Source of the DNA: Armatimonadota bacterium
GTDB taxonomy: Bacteria; Bacteroidota; Ignavibacteria; OLB7
NCBI GenBank assembly: GCA_020850315.1
Contig: JADZEY010000040.1
Span: 1 to 59,565, forward strand
Length of the DNA: 59,565 nt
Direction of reading: 5' to 3'
A program made the translations under genes and the position numbers. Of the stretch, positions 45,598 through 54,453 are shown piece by piece (within the stretch, counting starts at the first letter, position 1; each line of letters starts with the position of its first letter). The notes under the pieces were generated by a model that saw nothing but the letters and a program-made list of their open reading frames with translations, searched no databases and was not told the DNA's origin.

Positions 45598-47058
45598 ATG
45601 CTACGTCAACTTTTCTTGTTGCTGGTGGCAATCGCCACAACAGCTTCGGTCAGTGGCCAAACCGTGACCTCGCTGAACATGAACACCACACGCGACGATT
45701 TCGCTTCCACCTTCACGGGGAACTCGCGGGTGATGTACCTTACCTCGCGCATCAACGGCAACCAACGGGTGTTCACTGCCGAACGGAACTCTAGCGGATG
45801 GGGGGCGATTACCGAACTACCAAGCGTCAGTGAAGGGGATGAAAACGGGACCGTAACGCTAACCCCCGATGGCCAATTGATGATCTTCAGCTCGCTGGAT
45901 AATCCGGTGGATGGGCAGGGGCGCACCGATCTCTACTCAGCCCAAAAAATCAACGGGGAATGGACGAACATCCAGAATCTGGGGCCGGAGATCAACTCGG
46001 CCTACTGGGATTCGCACCCTTCCCTTTCCAGCGATGGCCGCACCCTGTACTTTGCCAGCGACCGCCCCGGCGGAAGCGGAAAAGTGGATATCTACATCAG
46101 CCGGTACAACAACGGGAAGTGGGGCGCGGCGGTCAATGCCGGTACAGCGATCAACAGCAGCAGCGACGACCTTTCTCCAAGCGTTGCCCCAGATAACAAG
46201 ACCTTCTACTTTGCCAGCAATCGTTCTGGCGGAAGCGGGGGATTTGATTTGTACACGGCAAAAGCCAGCAACAGCGGTTTCAGCGGGATGAAGAATATGG
46301 GGTCGCCGATTAATTCAGCAGCCGATGAGTACTTCTACACCGCGTTGAGCACTGCCGACCGCGCATTTTTCAGCAGCAATCGTGGCGGCGGCGCGGGGGG
46401 GATTGACATCTATCTGGTTTCGCCAAACCCATTCCCGTCCGAAGCTGTGGTGAACGTGCATGGCGTGGTAAGCGATGCCAGCAGCAAAGCACCGCTTGGA
46501 AGCACCATCACCATCACCGACCTGAAAACTAACCAGCAGGTGGCGCGGCTCCGCAGCGACGACATCAACGGCGAATACTTTGCCACATTGGTGGCTGGCC
46601 GCGAATACTCTATCACGGCAGAACGGAGCGGATACCTGTTCTACAGCGAACGCTACGAAGTCCCCACCAGCGGGCTAAGCCAGGATATTGAGAAGAACAT
46701 TTCTCTTAGCTCCATCGCTGGCGGTTCCACCCGCTTGATGGTGTTCTTCGATTATGATAAAAGCGACCTTCTTCCCGAATCAGTTTCTGAGTTAGAGCGG
46801 CTGGCGGAGTTCATGCGGAGCAATCCCGACACCCGTATTGGGTTGGAAGGACACACCGATGACCAAGGATCCGACGACTACAACGACGCGCTATCGCAAC
46901 GGCGCGCAGCCTCGGTCCGGCAGTATCTGTTGGATGCCGGAATTCCAGGAGCGCGGATGGAAACCAAAGGCTTTGGCAAACGGAAACCACTGGTTTCCGG
47001 AACCAGCGAAGAAGCCCGCCGAACCAACCGCCGTGTGGAGATGCGGGTGCTTCAGTAG
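45598..47058 (+). CDS. PD40-repeat OmpA-family outer-membrane protein
   Basis: A 486-residue paralogue of the protein at 40950. It has a signal peptide (LFLLLVAIATTASVSGQ), PD40 repeats (LTPDGQLMIFSS, LSSDGRTLYFASDRPGGSGKVDIYIS, PDNKTFYFASNRSGGSGG), a carboxypeptidase-regulatory-like segment (VNVHGVVSDASSKAPLGS), and an OmpA C-terminus (LMVFFDYDKSDLLPES, LEGHTDDQG, LSQRRAASVRQYL). It should bind peptidoglycan through the OmpA part while the propeller faces the periplasm. The gene is followed by a strong terminator. Heptamer repeats occupy its upstream region. Confidence 0.9.
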   Translation: MLRQLFLLLVAIATTASVSGQTVTSLNMNTTRDDFASTFTGNSRVMYLTSRINGNQRVFTAERNSSGWGAITELPSVSEGDENGTVTLTPDGQLMIFSSLDNPVDGQGRTDLYSAQKINGEWTNIQNLGPEINSAYWDSHPSLSSDGRTLYFASDRPGGSGKVDIYISRYNNGKWGAAVNAGTAINSSSDDLSPSVAPDNKTFYFASNRSGGSGGFDLYTAKASNSGFSGMKNMGSPINSAADEYFYTALSTADRAFFSSNRGGGAGGIDIYLVSPNPFPSEAVVNVHGVVSDASSKAPLGSTITITDLKTNQQVARLRSDDINGEYFATLVAGREYSITAERSGYLFYSERYEVPTSGLSQDIEKNISLSSIAGGSTRLMVFFDYDKSDLLPESVSELERLAEFMRSNPDTRIGLEGHTDDQGSDDYNDALSQRRAASVRQYLLDAGIPGARMETKGFGKRKPLVSGTSEEARRTNRRVEMRVLQ

Positions 47059-47080
47059 CCCCATCAGCTACATAACCAAC

Positions 47081-47120
47081 AACAGGTTCGCAGCACTCCA
47101 TTCGCTGCGAACCTGTTTTG
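47081..47120 (+). terminator. Rho-independent terminator
   Basis: The 13-bp stem AACAGGTTCGCAG (47081-47093) pairs with 47105-47117 around an 11-base loop and is followed by TTGTTTCT. It ends the OmpA-family gene. Confidence 0.88.
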
Positions 47121-47167
47121 TTTCTCCCCACGTTCTCATTGCTCCAAGGTGAAATTCTCTCTCAGTA

Positions 47168-49288
47168 TCACCCGCTTGTTCGCTTGCCGAGCAGACGCTC
47201 GGTGATCCCAGTGGGGGCGATAAACTCACGCAGCGGGGCGTGGCACACAAAATCTTCGCAGATGTACACCGCCGCGTGGCCATCCAACGGTTTCATTCCA
47301 GCAAGTAGTGGGATTCGTTCGGCAAGCCACGGATCAACTCCATCGTGGGGGATCAACAGCAGCTGCGTGCAGGGGAGATATTCGGCATGGATTTGGGCAA
47401 GCAACCGCTCGGTTTCTTCGCGGTCGTTGCCGGCAACGGCCACCACTTGGCGCGGCGGCGTGGCCAACTCCAACCCTGCGGCCACCATCAGCGGCATCAT
47501 CATCGGGACCTCGGCAACGCGATTCAGGAACAGGTGGATGGTTTGCTCGGCACGCTCCAGAAAGTGTGCGTCATCCAGCAGCCGCCCAAGCCGCAGAAGG
47601 TTCATCGCCATCAGGCTGTTGCCGGCTGGCTCGGCTCCGTCGTGATCCACTTTTGCGCGCACAAGGATGCTGGGGTCATCGTCGGCAGCCATGAAATATC
47701 CGCCGTTCTGGTCGTCGCGGAATAATCGGTCGGCGGTGCGCGTCAGCTCCTCGGCATGGCGCAACCAACGTGCGTCCCATGTTGCGTTGTACAGCTCCAG
47801 CAATCCGGCAGCAAGCGCGGCGTAATCGTCCAAGTATCCGGGGAACTTCGCTTCACCATCTTTCCAACGGCGCATCAGCCTCCCTTCGGCCATCATCGTT
47901 TCCAGAATCGCTTCGGCAGCGCGTGTGGCAATGGCCGCATATTGTGGCTCGGAAAAAGCCGCCGCCGCATTGGCAAGCCCACCAATCATCAGCCCATTCC
48001 ATGCCGTCAAGATTTTTTCGTCGCGGTGTGGCCGCGTCCGCCCTTGCCGCAGTTGGAACAACCGCTCCCGCGCCAAACCCAACAGTTCTTCCGTTTGCGC
48101 AACCTCCATTTCCACCATTGCAGCAACTTCCGCAATGGCCGCGCTGGTGTGCAGCACGTTCTGCCCATGCTCAAAATTTCCCTCCTCTTCAATCCCGTAG
48201 AACTTCACCAGAGCGGCAAACTCAGGTTCTGGCAACGCCCCCCGCAGTTCCTCCATCGTCCAGACGTAGAACTTCCCTTCCACCCCTTCGCTGTCGGCAT
48301 CTTCGGCGGAGAAGAATGCCCCGTTTGGGGAGGTCATGTCGCGCTGCAGATACTCCACGGTTTGGCGCGCCACCCGTTTCATTGCTGGGTCACCGGTCAG
48401 CCGGTAGGCATCGGCAAGCAGGGGAAGAAGCTGCGCTTGGTCGTAGAGCATTTTCTCGAAGTGAGGCACGCGCCACTGCTCATCCACCGAGTAGCGCGCA
48501 AAGCCGCCGCCAAGCTGGTCGTACATTCCCCCAGCGGACATCATCGCAAGGGTGTGATGGGCCATTGCAAGGGCCTCGGTAGATGGCTCAGTAGCTGGCT
48601 CGGTAGTTTCGGCAACGGAGCCACGGTGGTGGTGGTAGCGAAGTAGAAACTGGAGGATGCTGGGTTGCGGAAACTTTGGGCGAGTGCTGAACCCACCGTG
48701 GCGTGGGTCGTAGCTGCGCTGCATCTGGTGGAAGCAGCGTTCGGCAATCGGAAGCAACGGGGCCGCGCCGGAATCAGCCGGAATCTGGGAGATATTTTCC
48801 ACAGCTTCGATGATTGCTGTGGCGGAGTTCAGCACCTTTTCTCGCTGGTGTTGCCAGGCATCGCTCAGCGCCCGAAGCGCGTCGCGGAAGCTGGGGCGGC
48901 CGTAGGCTGGGCGCGGGGGGAAGTAAGTTCCGGCGTAGAACGGGAGCAGTTCCGGCGTTAGCCACACCGATAGCGGCCAGCCGCCGGACCCAGCAATGGA
49001 GTGCAGCGCGGTCATGTACAGGTGATCCACATCGGGCCGTTCCTCGCGGTCCACTTTGATGTTGATAAACAGTTCGTTCATCAGCGTGGCGGTTGCTTCA
49101 TCCTCGAACGATTCCCGTTCCATCACATGGCACCAGTGGCAGGTGGAGTAGCCGATGGAGAGGAATATCGGCTTATCCTCGTTTCGCGCCCGCGCAAACG
49201 CTTCTTCCCCCCAGGGATACCAGTCCACGGGGTTGTGGGCGTGCTGCTGCAAGTAGGGGGAGCGTTCGTGAAGTAATCGGTTCGGCAT
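47168..49288 (-). CDS. YyaL/DUF255 thioredoxin-fold and glycosidase-like protein
   Basis: A 706-residue cytosolic protein of the YyaL/SSP411 family. The N-terminal thioredoxin-like domain starts [20 protein letters not shown] and has a STCHWCHVM segment with the CxxC pair, [13 protein letters not shown] and [14 protein letters not shown]. The remainder is an (alpha/alpha)6 barrel-like domain ([28 protein letters not shown]-like, [12 protein letters not shown]). The function is not settled; related proteins are linked to redox or sugar processing. Its last ~13 codons coincide with a palindromic repeat that also occurs at the right edge of the window. Confidence 0.93.
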   Translation of the reverse strand: MPNRLLHERSPYLQQHAHNPVDWYPWGEEAFARARNEDKPIFLSIGYSTCHWCHVMERESFEDEATATLMNELFINIKVDREERPDVDHLYMTALHSIAGSGGWPLSVWLTPELLPFYAGTYFPPRPAYGRPSFRDALRALSDAWQHQREKVLNSATAIIEAVENISQIPADSGAAPLLPIAERCFHQMQRSYDPRHGGFSTRPKFPQPSILQFLLRYHHHRGSVAETTEPATEPSTEALAMAHHTLAMMSAGGMYDQLGGGFARYSVDEQWRVPHFEKMLYDQAQLLPLLADAYRLTGDPAMKRVARQTVEYLQRDMTSPNGAFFSAEDADSEGVEGKFYVWTMEELRGALPEPEFAALVKFYGIEEEGNFEHGQNVLHTSAAIAEVAAMVEMEVAQTEELLGLARERLFQLRQGRTRPHRDEKILTAWNGLMIGGLANAAAAFSEPQYAAIATRAAEAILETMMAEGRLMRRWKDGEAKFPGYLDDYAALAAGLLELYNATWDARWLRHAEELTRTADRLFRDDQNGGYFMAADDDPSILVRAKVDHDGAEPAGNSLMAMNLLRLGRLLDDAHFLERAEQTIHLFLNRVAEVPMMMPLMVAAGLELATPPRQVVAVAGNDREETERLLAQIHAEYLPCTQLLLIPHDGVDPWLAERIPLLAGMKPLDGHAAVYICEDFVCHAPLREFIAPTGITERLLGKRTSG
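47171..47211. repeat. Palindromic element copy inside the 3' end of the YyaL-like gene
   Basis: The reverse complement of this segment aligns with 59441-59481 at 34 of 41 positions and includes the identical 16-base palindrome-like core CCGAGCGTCTGCTCGG (47187-47202). It encodes the C-terminal [11 protein letters not shown] of the protein and ends at its stop codon. Confidence 0.7.
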
Positions 49289-49320
49289 TGCAGGTTTCGG
49301 GAATTAGCGATTGGGAATTA

Positions 49321-49587
49321 GTGAATGACCTTACGCAAAGCCAAGGTCAGTGGTCAGTGGTCAGTGGTCAGTGGTCAGTTGCAAAGAGGGTCATTGGTCA
49401 TTAGTCGCTTACTTTAGGCAGATGAAGACTTGCCCAGTCGGTAGCTTGCTTCGATGCTCTTCCTCTCTTCGGCTTTGGCTCCCTCTCCCACCCGACCAAT
49501 GGAGTGGAAACAGTAGCATCACCCGCTTGGGAGAGGGCCGGGGTGAGGGCTGGCAGCGAACGAGGGCAGGTGCGTAAGGTCACTCGT
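49321..49587. mobile_element. MITE-like element D with inverted ends
   Basis: GTGAATGACCTTACGCA (49321-49337) and TGCGTAAGGTCACTCGT (49571-49587) are inverted at 14 of 17 positions with a perfect 12-base core. The 267-bp interior contains five GGTCAGT units (49345-49379), GGTCATT units, and a GGGAGAGGGCCGGGGTGAGG segment similar to the queG upstream region. Its right end overlaps the left end of element C by two bases. Confidence 0.6.
49345..49379. repeat. Heptanucleotide tandem repeat, five GGTCAGT units
   Basis: Five perfect GGTCAGT units, followed by TGCAAAGAGGGTCATTGGTC as at 40.6 kb. Confidence 0.92.
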
Positions 49588-49772
49588 CACTCACCGTAGG
49601 CAGCATTTGGATAGTGAGCAGTTGGCCGTTCAGTGGCTCCACTGATACCGTTCGACAGGCTCAGGACAGGCTTCTTCGACGGGGCTCAGCGTGAGCGGAG
49701 GGTGTTGTCAGGTGGAACACCCAGATACTGCAATCGCCAAGCTCCAACATGATTCCGCGGAAGGTGAGTGAA
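49586..49772. mobile_element. MITE-like element C, close copy of element B
   Basis: The ends GTCACTCACCGTAGGCA (49586-49602) and CGCGGAAGGTGAGTGAA (49756-49772) are degenerate forms of the shared inverted ends. The ~150-bp interior matches element B closely (TTGGATAGTGAGCAGTTGGC .. CAGGTGGAACACCCAGATAC .. CAATCGCCAAGCTCCAACAT). No coding capacity was seen. The remaining stretch up to the next gene holds only GTCAAATGTTGAATG-like and CTACTGACCACTG-type short repeats. Confidence 0.62.
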
Positions 49773-49953
49773 TGTCAAATGTTGAATGAAAGATAAAGAA
49801 TAGCCTCTTCGCTACTGACCACTGGCAACAGACCACTGACTACTGACCACCACCAACTTCACTCCCTTTTTCACCCTGCATGAATTTGGCGGTTGCTTCG
49901 GTGCGGCGCGTGGCGTAGGTTGCGCCCCGCAAATGTTGCACAATCAAGAATTC

Positions 49954-51873
49954 ATGACCACACTCTCCCGATTGATCGCGCTGGTGCTGCTTGCTGCGGC
50001 TGGTATTTCCGCCTGCGATAGCTCCGAAGACCCGAACCTGCTGAACCCACCGCCGCCGGATAGCACTCAGGTCCGCACCATCAACCTGCTTGGTGGGCAA
50101 ACGATTGATTTCCGCATCGGCGGCGGAACCGTTGCGCCGGGGCTTTCCCCTTTTATCGCCACCTCCTTCAGCCCCATGCTCATTCAGGAGCGGACGTTTT
50201 TTGTGATTGGGCGGGGGAATCGTGCCGATACCATTGCCAACCAGCAGCTTCCGCTGGGGGCAAACGTCACCTTCTTGGTGTACGGGCGCGACACGCTGCC
50301 GCAGTTCAAGCAGCTACAGACTTCCGCTCAGGATCGTTTGGATTTGACCGCCGCAGGGCGTTCCCGCATCATCTTCATCAACACCGTTCCCGACTCCACA
50401 CTCTACCTGAGGCGCGGTTGCCAAAGTGGTGATACGGTGATTGGGGGAACGGGGTTTGGCATCAGTGCAACGGTGGATCTTCCGCAGAGCGAAGCCTCAC
50501 TCTATCTGTTCACCGCTGGGATCCCCGCCCCGATTGCAACCGCACGGCTGGCCTTGCCGATTGGAAGCACCACATATTTGATTGCCGCACGCCGCAACGG
50601 CGCAATCGAGCTGTTCAGCGTTGATGCCGCCACCGGGTTTGCCGGATCGCTTCCAACCGCGCCCCCAGAAACCCGAACTCAATCAGCCGTGGCACTTATC
50701 AACGCGATTGACGGGAACGCAACCGTTTCGGCTTCCATGCAAGGCTCGGGAACGGTGATCGCCACCGGGGTTCCAACGTTCGGCCTTTCGCCCGAAGGGA
50801 GTGTGGATGCCTGCCAATCACCATCGGGTGATAGTTTAGACTTGACCACCTCTGCCGGGCAATCGTTCTCGGTTGGGATACGGCTAACCGTTGGCGGGCG
50901 TTCGTTTGCGGTGCTGTACAACACGCTTGGCATCACCCGTGCACTGGTGCTGGATCGTGCCGCCACGCAAGCGCCCTCCGGCAAAGCACGGGTTCGCGTG
51001 GTGAACGTTGCCAGCGATGGCCGCTACGCCGTGGTGATTGGAAGCGGATCGCCACGGGGGGATTCGGCAACCACCCGCCCGTTTGGTTCGCAGCTTCCCG
51101 GCGGGATCAGCCCAACGATTGATCTCCCTGCTGGCGATTATCCGTTGCTTCTAAGCGATGATGCTTCCGGGCGGTTTGTGGAAAGCGGCGTGCAGAATTT
51201 GGCGGAAGGATCGTGGACAATGTTTGTGGTGAGCAACAATGGCGCTGCCTCGCTACGGATTTTGCGGGAAGATGGAAACGCCAGCGGTGGATTGCAGCCA
51301 CTGGGAAGCATTGGCCGTTCGGCAGTGTTGTTCAGCATGATCCCGGATGGGAACGCTTCGTTCACGATTGGCCAACTTACTCCATCGCCGATTGGCTACA
51401 GCTACGTCCGCTACTCGGTGATTCCTGCGGCGCAGTTCCAAGCCATGCTGAACGGATCCGCCACGCAAACGGTGGATGGCGCAGCCAGCGATTATGTGAT
51501 TGGCGCAACCGGCACAACCGCTGCCCCGCAACTGATTGCATTCCCGCAACGCTCCGATGCCATAACCGTTGGCCAAGCTGCGGTTCGGTTCGTCAATGCG
51601 GTTCCAGCGGAAACCACGCTGGAGCTTCGCGAAAGCAGCATCAGCACAGATATGCTTCGCAGCAGCGAGTTCGGCCAACCCAGTGATACTATCCAACGCG
51701 AAGAACGGAAATACTCTTTCATCGTCTCCCGCCCGGGCCAACAAACGGTGCTTGCGCGAATTGATGGAGTTGAGCTTTCCGAAGGCCGCCGCTACTTGCT
51801 GGTGATCGGGCCAAAACGCACATCCACGGCCAGCGACACCTTGCAGTACCGCACCCTTTGGATGCAGGAGTGA
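49954..51873 (+). CDS. DUF4397-like repeat lipoprotein
   Basis: A 639-residue predicted lipoprotein: signal LIALVLLAAAGISAC with lipobox ISAC, then a Pro-rich linker. The mature part has four to five related beta-rich repeats. Each has an IxFINTVPDSTLYLRR- or VRVVNVASDGRYAVVIGSG-like start and an end such as LPAGDYPLLLSDD, the style of DUF4397 proteins. Domain edges are approximate. It is probably an outer-membrane-attached or surface lipoprotein. The ATG at 49954 begins the signal; an ATG seven codons earlier adds nothing recognisable. No enzymatic motif was seen. Confidence 0.78.
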   Translation: MTTLSRLIALVLLAAAGISACDSSEDPNLLNPPPPDSTQVRTINLLGGQTIDFRIGGGTVAPGLSPFIATSFSPMLIQERTFFVIGRGNRADTIANQQLPLGANVTFLVYGRDTLPQFKQLQTSAQDRLDLTAAGRSRIIFINTVPDSTLYLRRGCQSGDTVIGGTGFGISATVDLPQSEASLYLFTAGIPAPIATARLALPIGSTTYLIAARRNGAIELFSVDAATGFAGSLPTAPPETRTQSAVALINAIDGNATVSASMQGSGTVIATGVPTFGLSPEGSVDACQSPSGDSLDLTTSAGQSFSVGIRLTVGGRSFAVLYNTLGITRALVLDRAATQAPSGKARVRVVNVASDGRYAVVIGSGSPRGDSATTRPFGSQLPGGISPTIDLPAGDYPLLLSDDASGRFVESGVQNLAEGSWTMFVVSNNGAASLRILREDGNASGGLQPLGSIGRSAVLFSMIPDGNASFTIGQLTPSPIGYSYVRYSVIPAAQFQAMLNGSATQTVDGAASDYVIGATGTTAAPQLIAFPQRSDAITVGQAAVRFVNAVPAETTLELRESSISTDMLRSSEFGQPSDTIQREERKYSFIVSRPGQQTVLARIDGVELSEGRRYLLVIGPKRTSTASDTLQYRTLWMQE

Positions 51874-51884
51874 GTTCTTCACCA

Positions 51885-51950
51885 CGAAGCAGCGGCTGAG
51901 GAATCCGCGAGATCGCTTCGCCCTCTCGCCATGACGCAGGGTGACGGAGC
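51885..51950. repeat. Dispersed palindromic extragenic element, short copy
   Basis: CGAAGCAGCGGCTGAGGAAT then CCGCGAGATCGCTTCG and GCCATGACG resemble parts of the element at 20540-20640 and 36660-36835, partly inverted. Confidence 0.55.
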
Positions 51951-51993
51951 AAGGTGTTCATGCCAAGCCAATAGTGAGTTCCGAAAAACAACA

Positions 51994-52023
51994 AGGCTCG
52001 GCATTCAAAATGATGCCGAGCCT
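51994..52023 (-). terminator. Hairpin terminator for the hsp20 direction
   Basis: An 11-bp stem AGGCTCGGCAT (51994-52004) pairs with 52013-52023 around an 8-base loop. On the minus strand it is followed by TGTTGTTTTTCGG, a T-rich run, so it can end transcription coming from hsp20. Confidence 0.75.
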
Positions 52024-52035
52024 GCTGCCCTGTGT

Positions 52036-52147
52036 TAGTTGCTCCAGAAATGATTCTGGAGATTGCTCTCTCTCTGGTAGTTGCTCCAGAAATGATTCTG
52101 GAGATTGCTCTCTCTGGTAGTTACTCCAGAAATGATTCTGGAGATTG
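52036..52147. repeat. Tandem ~40-bp repeat of hairpins downstream of hsp20
   Basis: Units start at 52036, 52078 and 52118 (42, 40 and ~30 bases). Each contains the perfect hairpin CTCCAGAAATGATTCTGGAG, at 52042-52061, 52084-52103 and 52124-52143. A degenerate fourth ATGATTCTGG lies at 52161. The spacers are CT-rich (ATTGCTCTCTCTCTGG). Confidence 0.92.
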
Positions 52148-52186
52148 AGTTGTTTTGGGGATGATTCTGGGGGGCGAATCTCTCTG

Positions 52187-52675
52187 TTAGCTAATCACGA
52201 TTTGGCGTGGGCGCGCAGCCTCGGCTTTTGGAATTTGGATGCTCAAAATGCCATCTTGAAATGCTGCCGTAATGTTGTCGGGATCAATCTCCGATGGGAA
52301 GGTGAATGCCCGCTGAAACTTCCCGTAGAAGCGTTCGGTGCGGTGGTAGCTCCATTGCTTTTTCTCCCCTTCCTCTTCTGGGGCTTTCTCTTCGTGGGAC
52401 TGCTTCCGCTCGCCCGAAATCGTCAAGGTGTTGTCGTGGAAACTAAGGGTGACTTCCTCTTTTGTTACTCCTGGAAGCTCCACATCAATCATGTAGTTTG
52501 TGCTGTTTTCGCGGACATCAATCACTGGTTTCCAAGCCTTCTCGCGTGGCTGGGTTGCGCGGGTTTCGGTTCCTTTGGAAGGGGTGAGGAAGTTGTCGAA
52601 GAATCGGTTGATCTCCCGTTGGAGGTCGTTGCTGGTTAGGTTCTGGAATGGATGGAGGCGGCTGTGCGTGTTCAT
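52187..52675 (-). CDS. Hsp20/alpha-crystallin small heat-shock protein
   Basis: A 162-residue ATP-independent chaperone. The alpha-crystallin domain begins KPVIDVRENSTNYMIDVELP and contains GVTKEEVTLSFHDNTLTISG and RAFTFPSEIDPDNITAAFQDGILSIQIPK. The I-x-I-type C-terminal motif is weak (RQIVIS). The N-terminal part (NDLQREINRFFDNFL) is short. The start is placed at MNTHSRLHPFQN; 34 further codons upstream are in frame but look non-coding. Its transcript would run into a three-hairpin array and then a terminator. Confidence 0.93.
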   Translation of the reverse strand: MNTHSRLHPFQNLTSNDLQREINRFFDNFLTPSKGTETRATQPREKAWKPVIDVRENSTNYMIDVELPGVTKEEVTLSFHDNTLTISGERKQSHEEKAPEEEGEKKQWSYHRTERFYGKFQRAFTFPSEIDPDNITAAFQDGILSIQIPKAEAARPRQIVIS

Positions 52676-52869
52676 TGTGTGTTCGTAGTTGGTTTGTGGA
52701 TACTTCGGTTGTGCAAGCGGGAATCGCTTGGCGGCATTGCGCCGCGTTGTTGTTGAACTTGCCTTTCTGATTATCAAGCATCATGCCAGCCCCATTAACC
52801 CCCAGTTTGCCGCCACGGCAGCAACCGCAGCCGGACAGCATTGCGCAGCGGCCGGCAATCGTTGCGGTA

Positions 52870-53538
52870 ATGCCTGACAAGGAAGACAAGGGTGGCAGAA
52901 AAAATTTCCGGCAGTGGTTGCTGGTGGTGGGGGGCTTGGTTGGATTGCTTCTGGCTGGTGGCGGGGGGGCACAATCGCAGGTGATGGTTGGGGTGCGTGG
53001 CGGCATCAACATTGCAAACCAATCGTTCGATCCCCCATTTTTCACCGGGGTACGCCATGGCCTATTGATTGGTGGCCACATCCAGGCTCCGCTTGACAGC
53101 ACGTTAAGTGTCGTTTTCCAACCGCAGTATGTCCAAAAAGGAGTGGTGATTGAAGGGGCCGCCGGGGCACTGGTAACGGCCGAGTTCAACTATCTTGAGT
53201 TCCCGCTGATGCTGAGTGCCCGCTATCGTGTGCGGCCCTTGATGGTGTTTGCTGTGGCCGGGATCAATCCGGGGGTACTGATGTCGGCGGCATCGGTGAA
53301 ACGGTATGCCGACAGCACCGTGACGATTGAAGCAGGGGCGCAAACCAACACTCTTGATATCGCGATTGATGTTGGCGTGGGGGTGGGCTATCAAGTGACG
53401 AACCAAACAACCATTACCGGCGATATTCGCTACTGCTTTGGGCTAACCGACATCACCGTGGAGCGGGGGAGCAGCAGCACCAATTCCTCTCGCGATCTTC
53501 GCATTATTGCCGGCGCGTTGTTCCGGCTTGGCAAGTAA
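52870..53538 (+). CDS. PorT-like outer-membrane beta-barrel protein
   Basis: A 222-residue protein. After a charged start (MPDKEDKGGRKNFRQ) it has a hydrophobic signal (WLLVVGGLVGLLLAGGGGAQSQ), then beta-barrel strands with alternating patterns (VMVGVRGGINIANQ, GLLIGGHIQAPL, LSVVFQPQYVQKG, EFNYLEFPLMLSARYR, VMVFAVAGINPG-like, LRIIAGALFRLGK). The EFPLML..Y pattern and final strand resemble PorT-family/outer-membrane beta-barrel proteins of Bacteroidota. The ATG at 52870 is preferred because the 29 extra residues from 52783 are Pro-rich and not signal-like. Its function is unknown. Confidence 0.75.
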   Translation: MPDKEDKGGRKNFRQWLLVVGGLVGLLLAGGGGAQSQVMVGVRGGINIANQSFDPPFFTGVRHGLLIGGHIQAPLDSTLSVVFQPQYVQKGVVIEGAAGALVTAEFNYLEFPLMLSARYRVRPLMVFAVAGINPGVLMSAASVKRYADSTVTIEAGAQTNTLDIAIDVGVGVGYQVTNQTTITGDIRYCFGLTDITVERGSSSTNSSRDLRIIAGALFRLGK

Positions 53539-53563
53539 CCAACCTGACGTTATTCTACTGCAC

Positions 53564-54316
53564 ATGGCACAACTCAGATACTGCTTCCCCCTGACCTCCG
53601 CTCTGGCCTTGTTCCTATCCACACCACTGCTGTCCAGCCCGCGCGGCGACACGCTACTGTATGCCGACCTGAACGGCGATGCGACCCCCGACACTATCCA
53701 CGTTGTTTCCACGGCTGATGGCTACGATGTTCTGAACGGCTGCACCATTACCATCAATGGCCGCACGATTGGGATTCCGCTGGAGGATGTTTACCAGATT
53801 GACGTTGCCGTGCAAGACCTTGACGCTGGCGACCACCGGCAGGAGTTGTTGCTTACTACCACTGGAGCGGGGGATGTTGTTGACCACCGTGTTGTTCGGA
53901 TTGGCCGTGGTGGTCTGGCTATCTCGAACTCACTTTCCGGCACGCTATCGTTCGCCGGGGGGGGCGTGGTGCAGGCGCAACAGTGGATGGGTTTCTGGAG
54001 CATTGCCCGCAGCTATCGGTTGGATGAAGAGAGCATGAGTTGGGAGGAGCTACCGCAGGAACTGTACCAACTAAACGCGGCTGGAACAACCACCAAAGCC
54101 GTGACGCTGCTATCGGCACACGAGCCGAAAGCAAAGCCACTAACAAAACTGAAACCAAAAACTGAGGTGACGATTGTTGGCTGCATCCCAACCAACCCAG
54201 CAGGGGGGACGCAGGGGGAGGATTGGTACCAAATCAAAACCGCAACCGGGGCCACTGGCTGGTTGCAGTTGAAAGATTTCCGGGATAAAATCACGCTTCC
54301 GTGGCAGGGGTCGTAG
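53564..54316 (+). CDS. Exported protein with C-terminal SH3-like domain
   Basis: A 250-residue protein with signal LTSALALFLSTPLLSSP. The N-terminal half begins with a calcium-loop-like repeat (YADLNGDATPDTIHVVS) of the FG-GAP/VCBS or dockerin-like type and continues with VAVQDLDAGDHRQELLLTT. The C-terminal ~65 residues (LKPKTEVTIVGCIPTNP .. EDWYQIKTATGATGWLQLKDF) fit a bacterial SH3-like domain, which often binds peptidoglycan or peptides. It starts 25 bases after the barrel protein and may be co-transcribed. The frame is open upstream to 53507 only by overlap. Confidence 0.75.
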   Translation: MAQLRYCFPLTSALALFLSTPLLSSPRGDTLLYADLNGDATPDTIHVVSTADGYDVLNGCTITINGRTIGIPLEDVYQIDVAVQDLDAGDHRQELLLTTTGAGDVVDHRVVRIGRGGLAISNSLSGTLSFAGGGVVQAQQWMGFWSIARSYRLDEESMSWEELPQELYQLNAAGTTTKAVTLLSAHEPKAKPLTKLKPKTEVTIVGCIPTNPAGGTQGEDWYQIKTATGATGWLQLKDFRDKITLPWQGS

Positions 54317-54364
54317 CAGCAGAGTGCGAAATGCGGGATGTGAAATGAAGCATGAAGGCGGCGG

Positions 54365-54430
54365 TGTACGTGAGTAGCGGCGGTGCTTCGTCGAAGACCC
54401 CGATCGTTCGGGGCAATGACGAGGGAGGGG
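54365..54430. repeat. Dispersed palindromic extragenic element, partial copy
   Basis: GGCGGTGCTTCGTCGAAGAC .. CGTTCGGGGCAATGACGAGG matches the right part of the element inside MITE-like element A (20575-20640). Confidence 0.7.
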
Positions 54431-54453
54431 GGCCGAAGAACTCCCTTTTCGTC

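Noticed and set aside
52036-52147. Possible CRISPR array
   Set aside because: The units are fully similar over their whole length with no unique spacers, each is a hairpin, and no cas gene is near.
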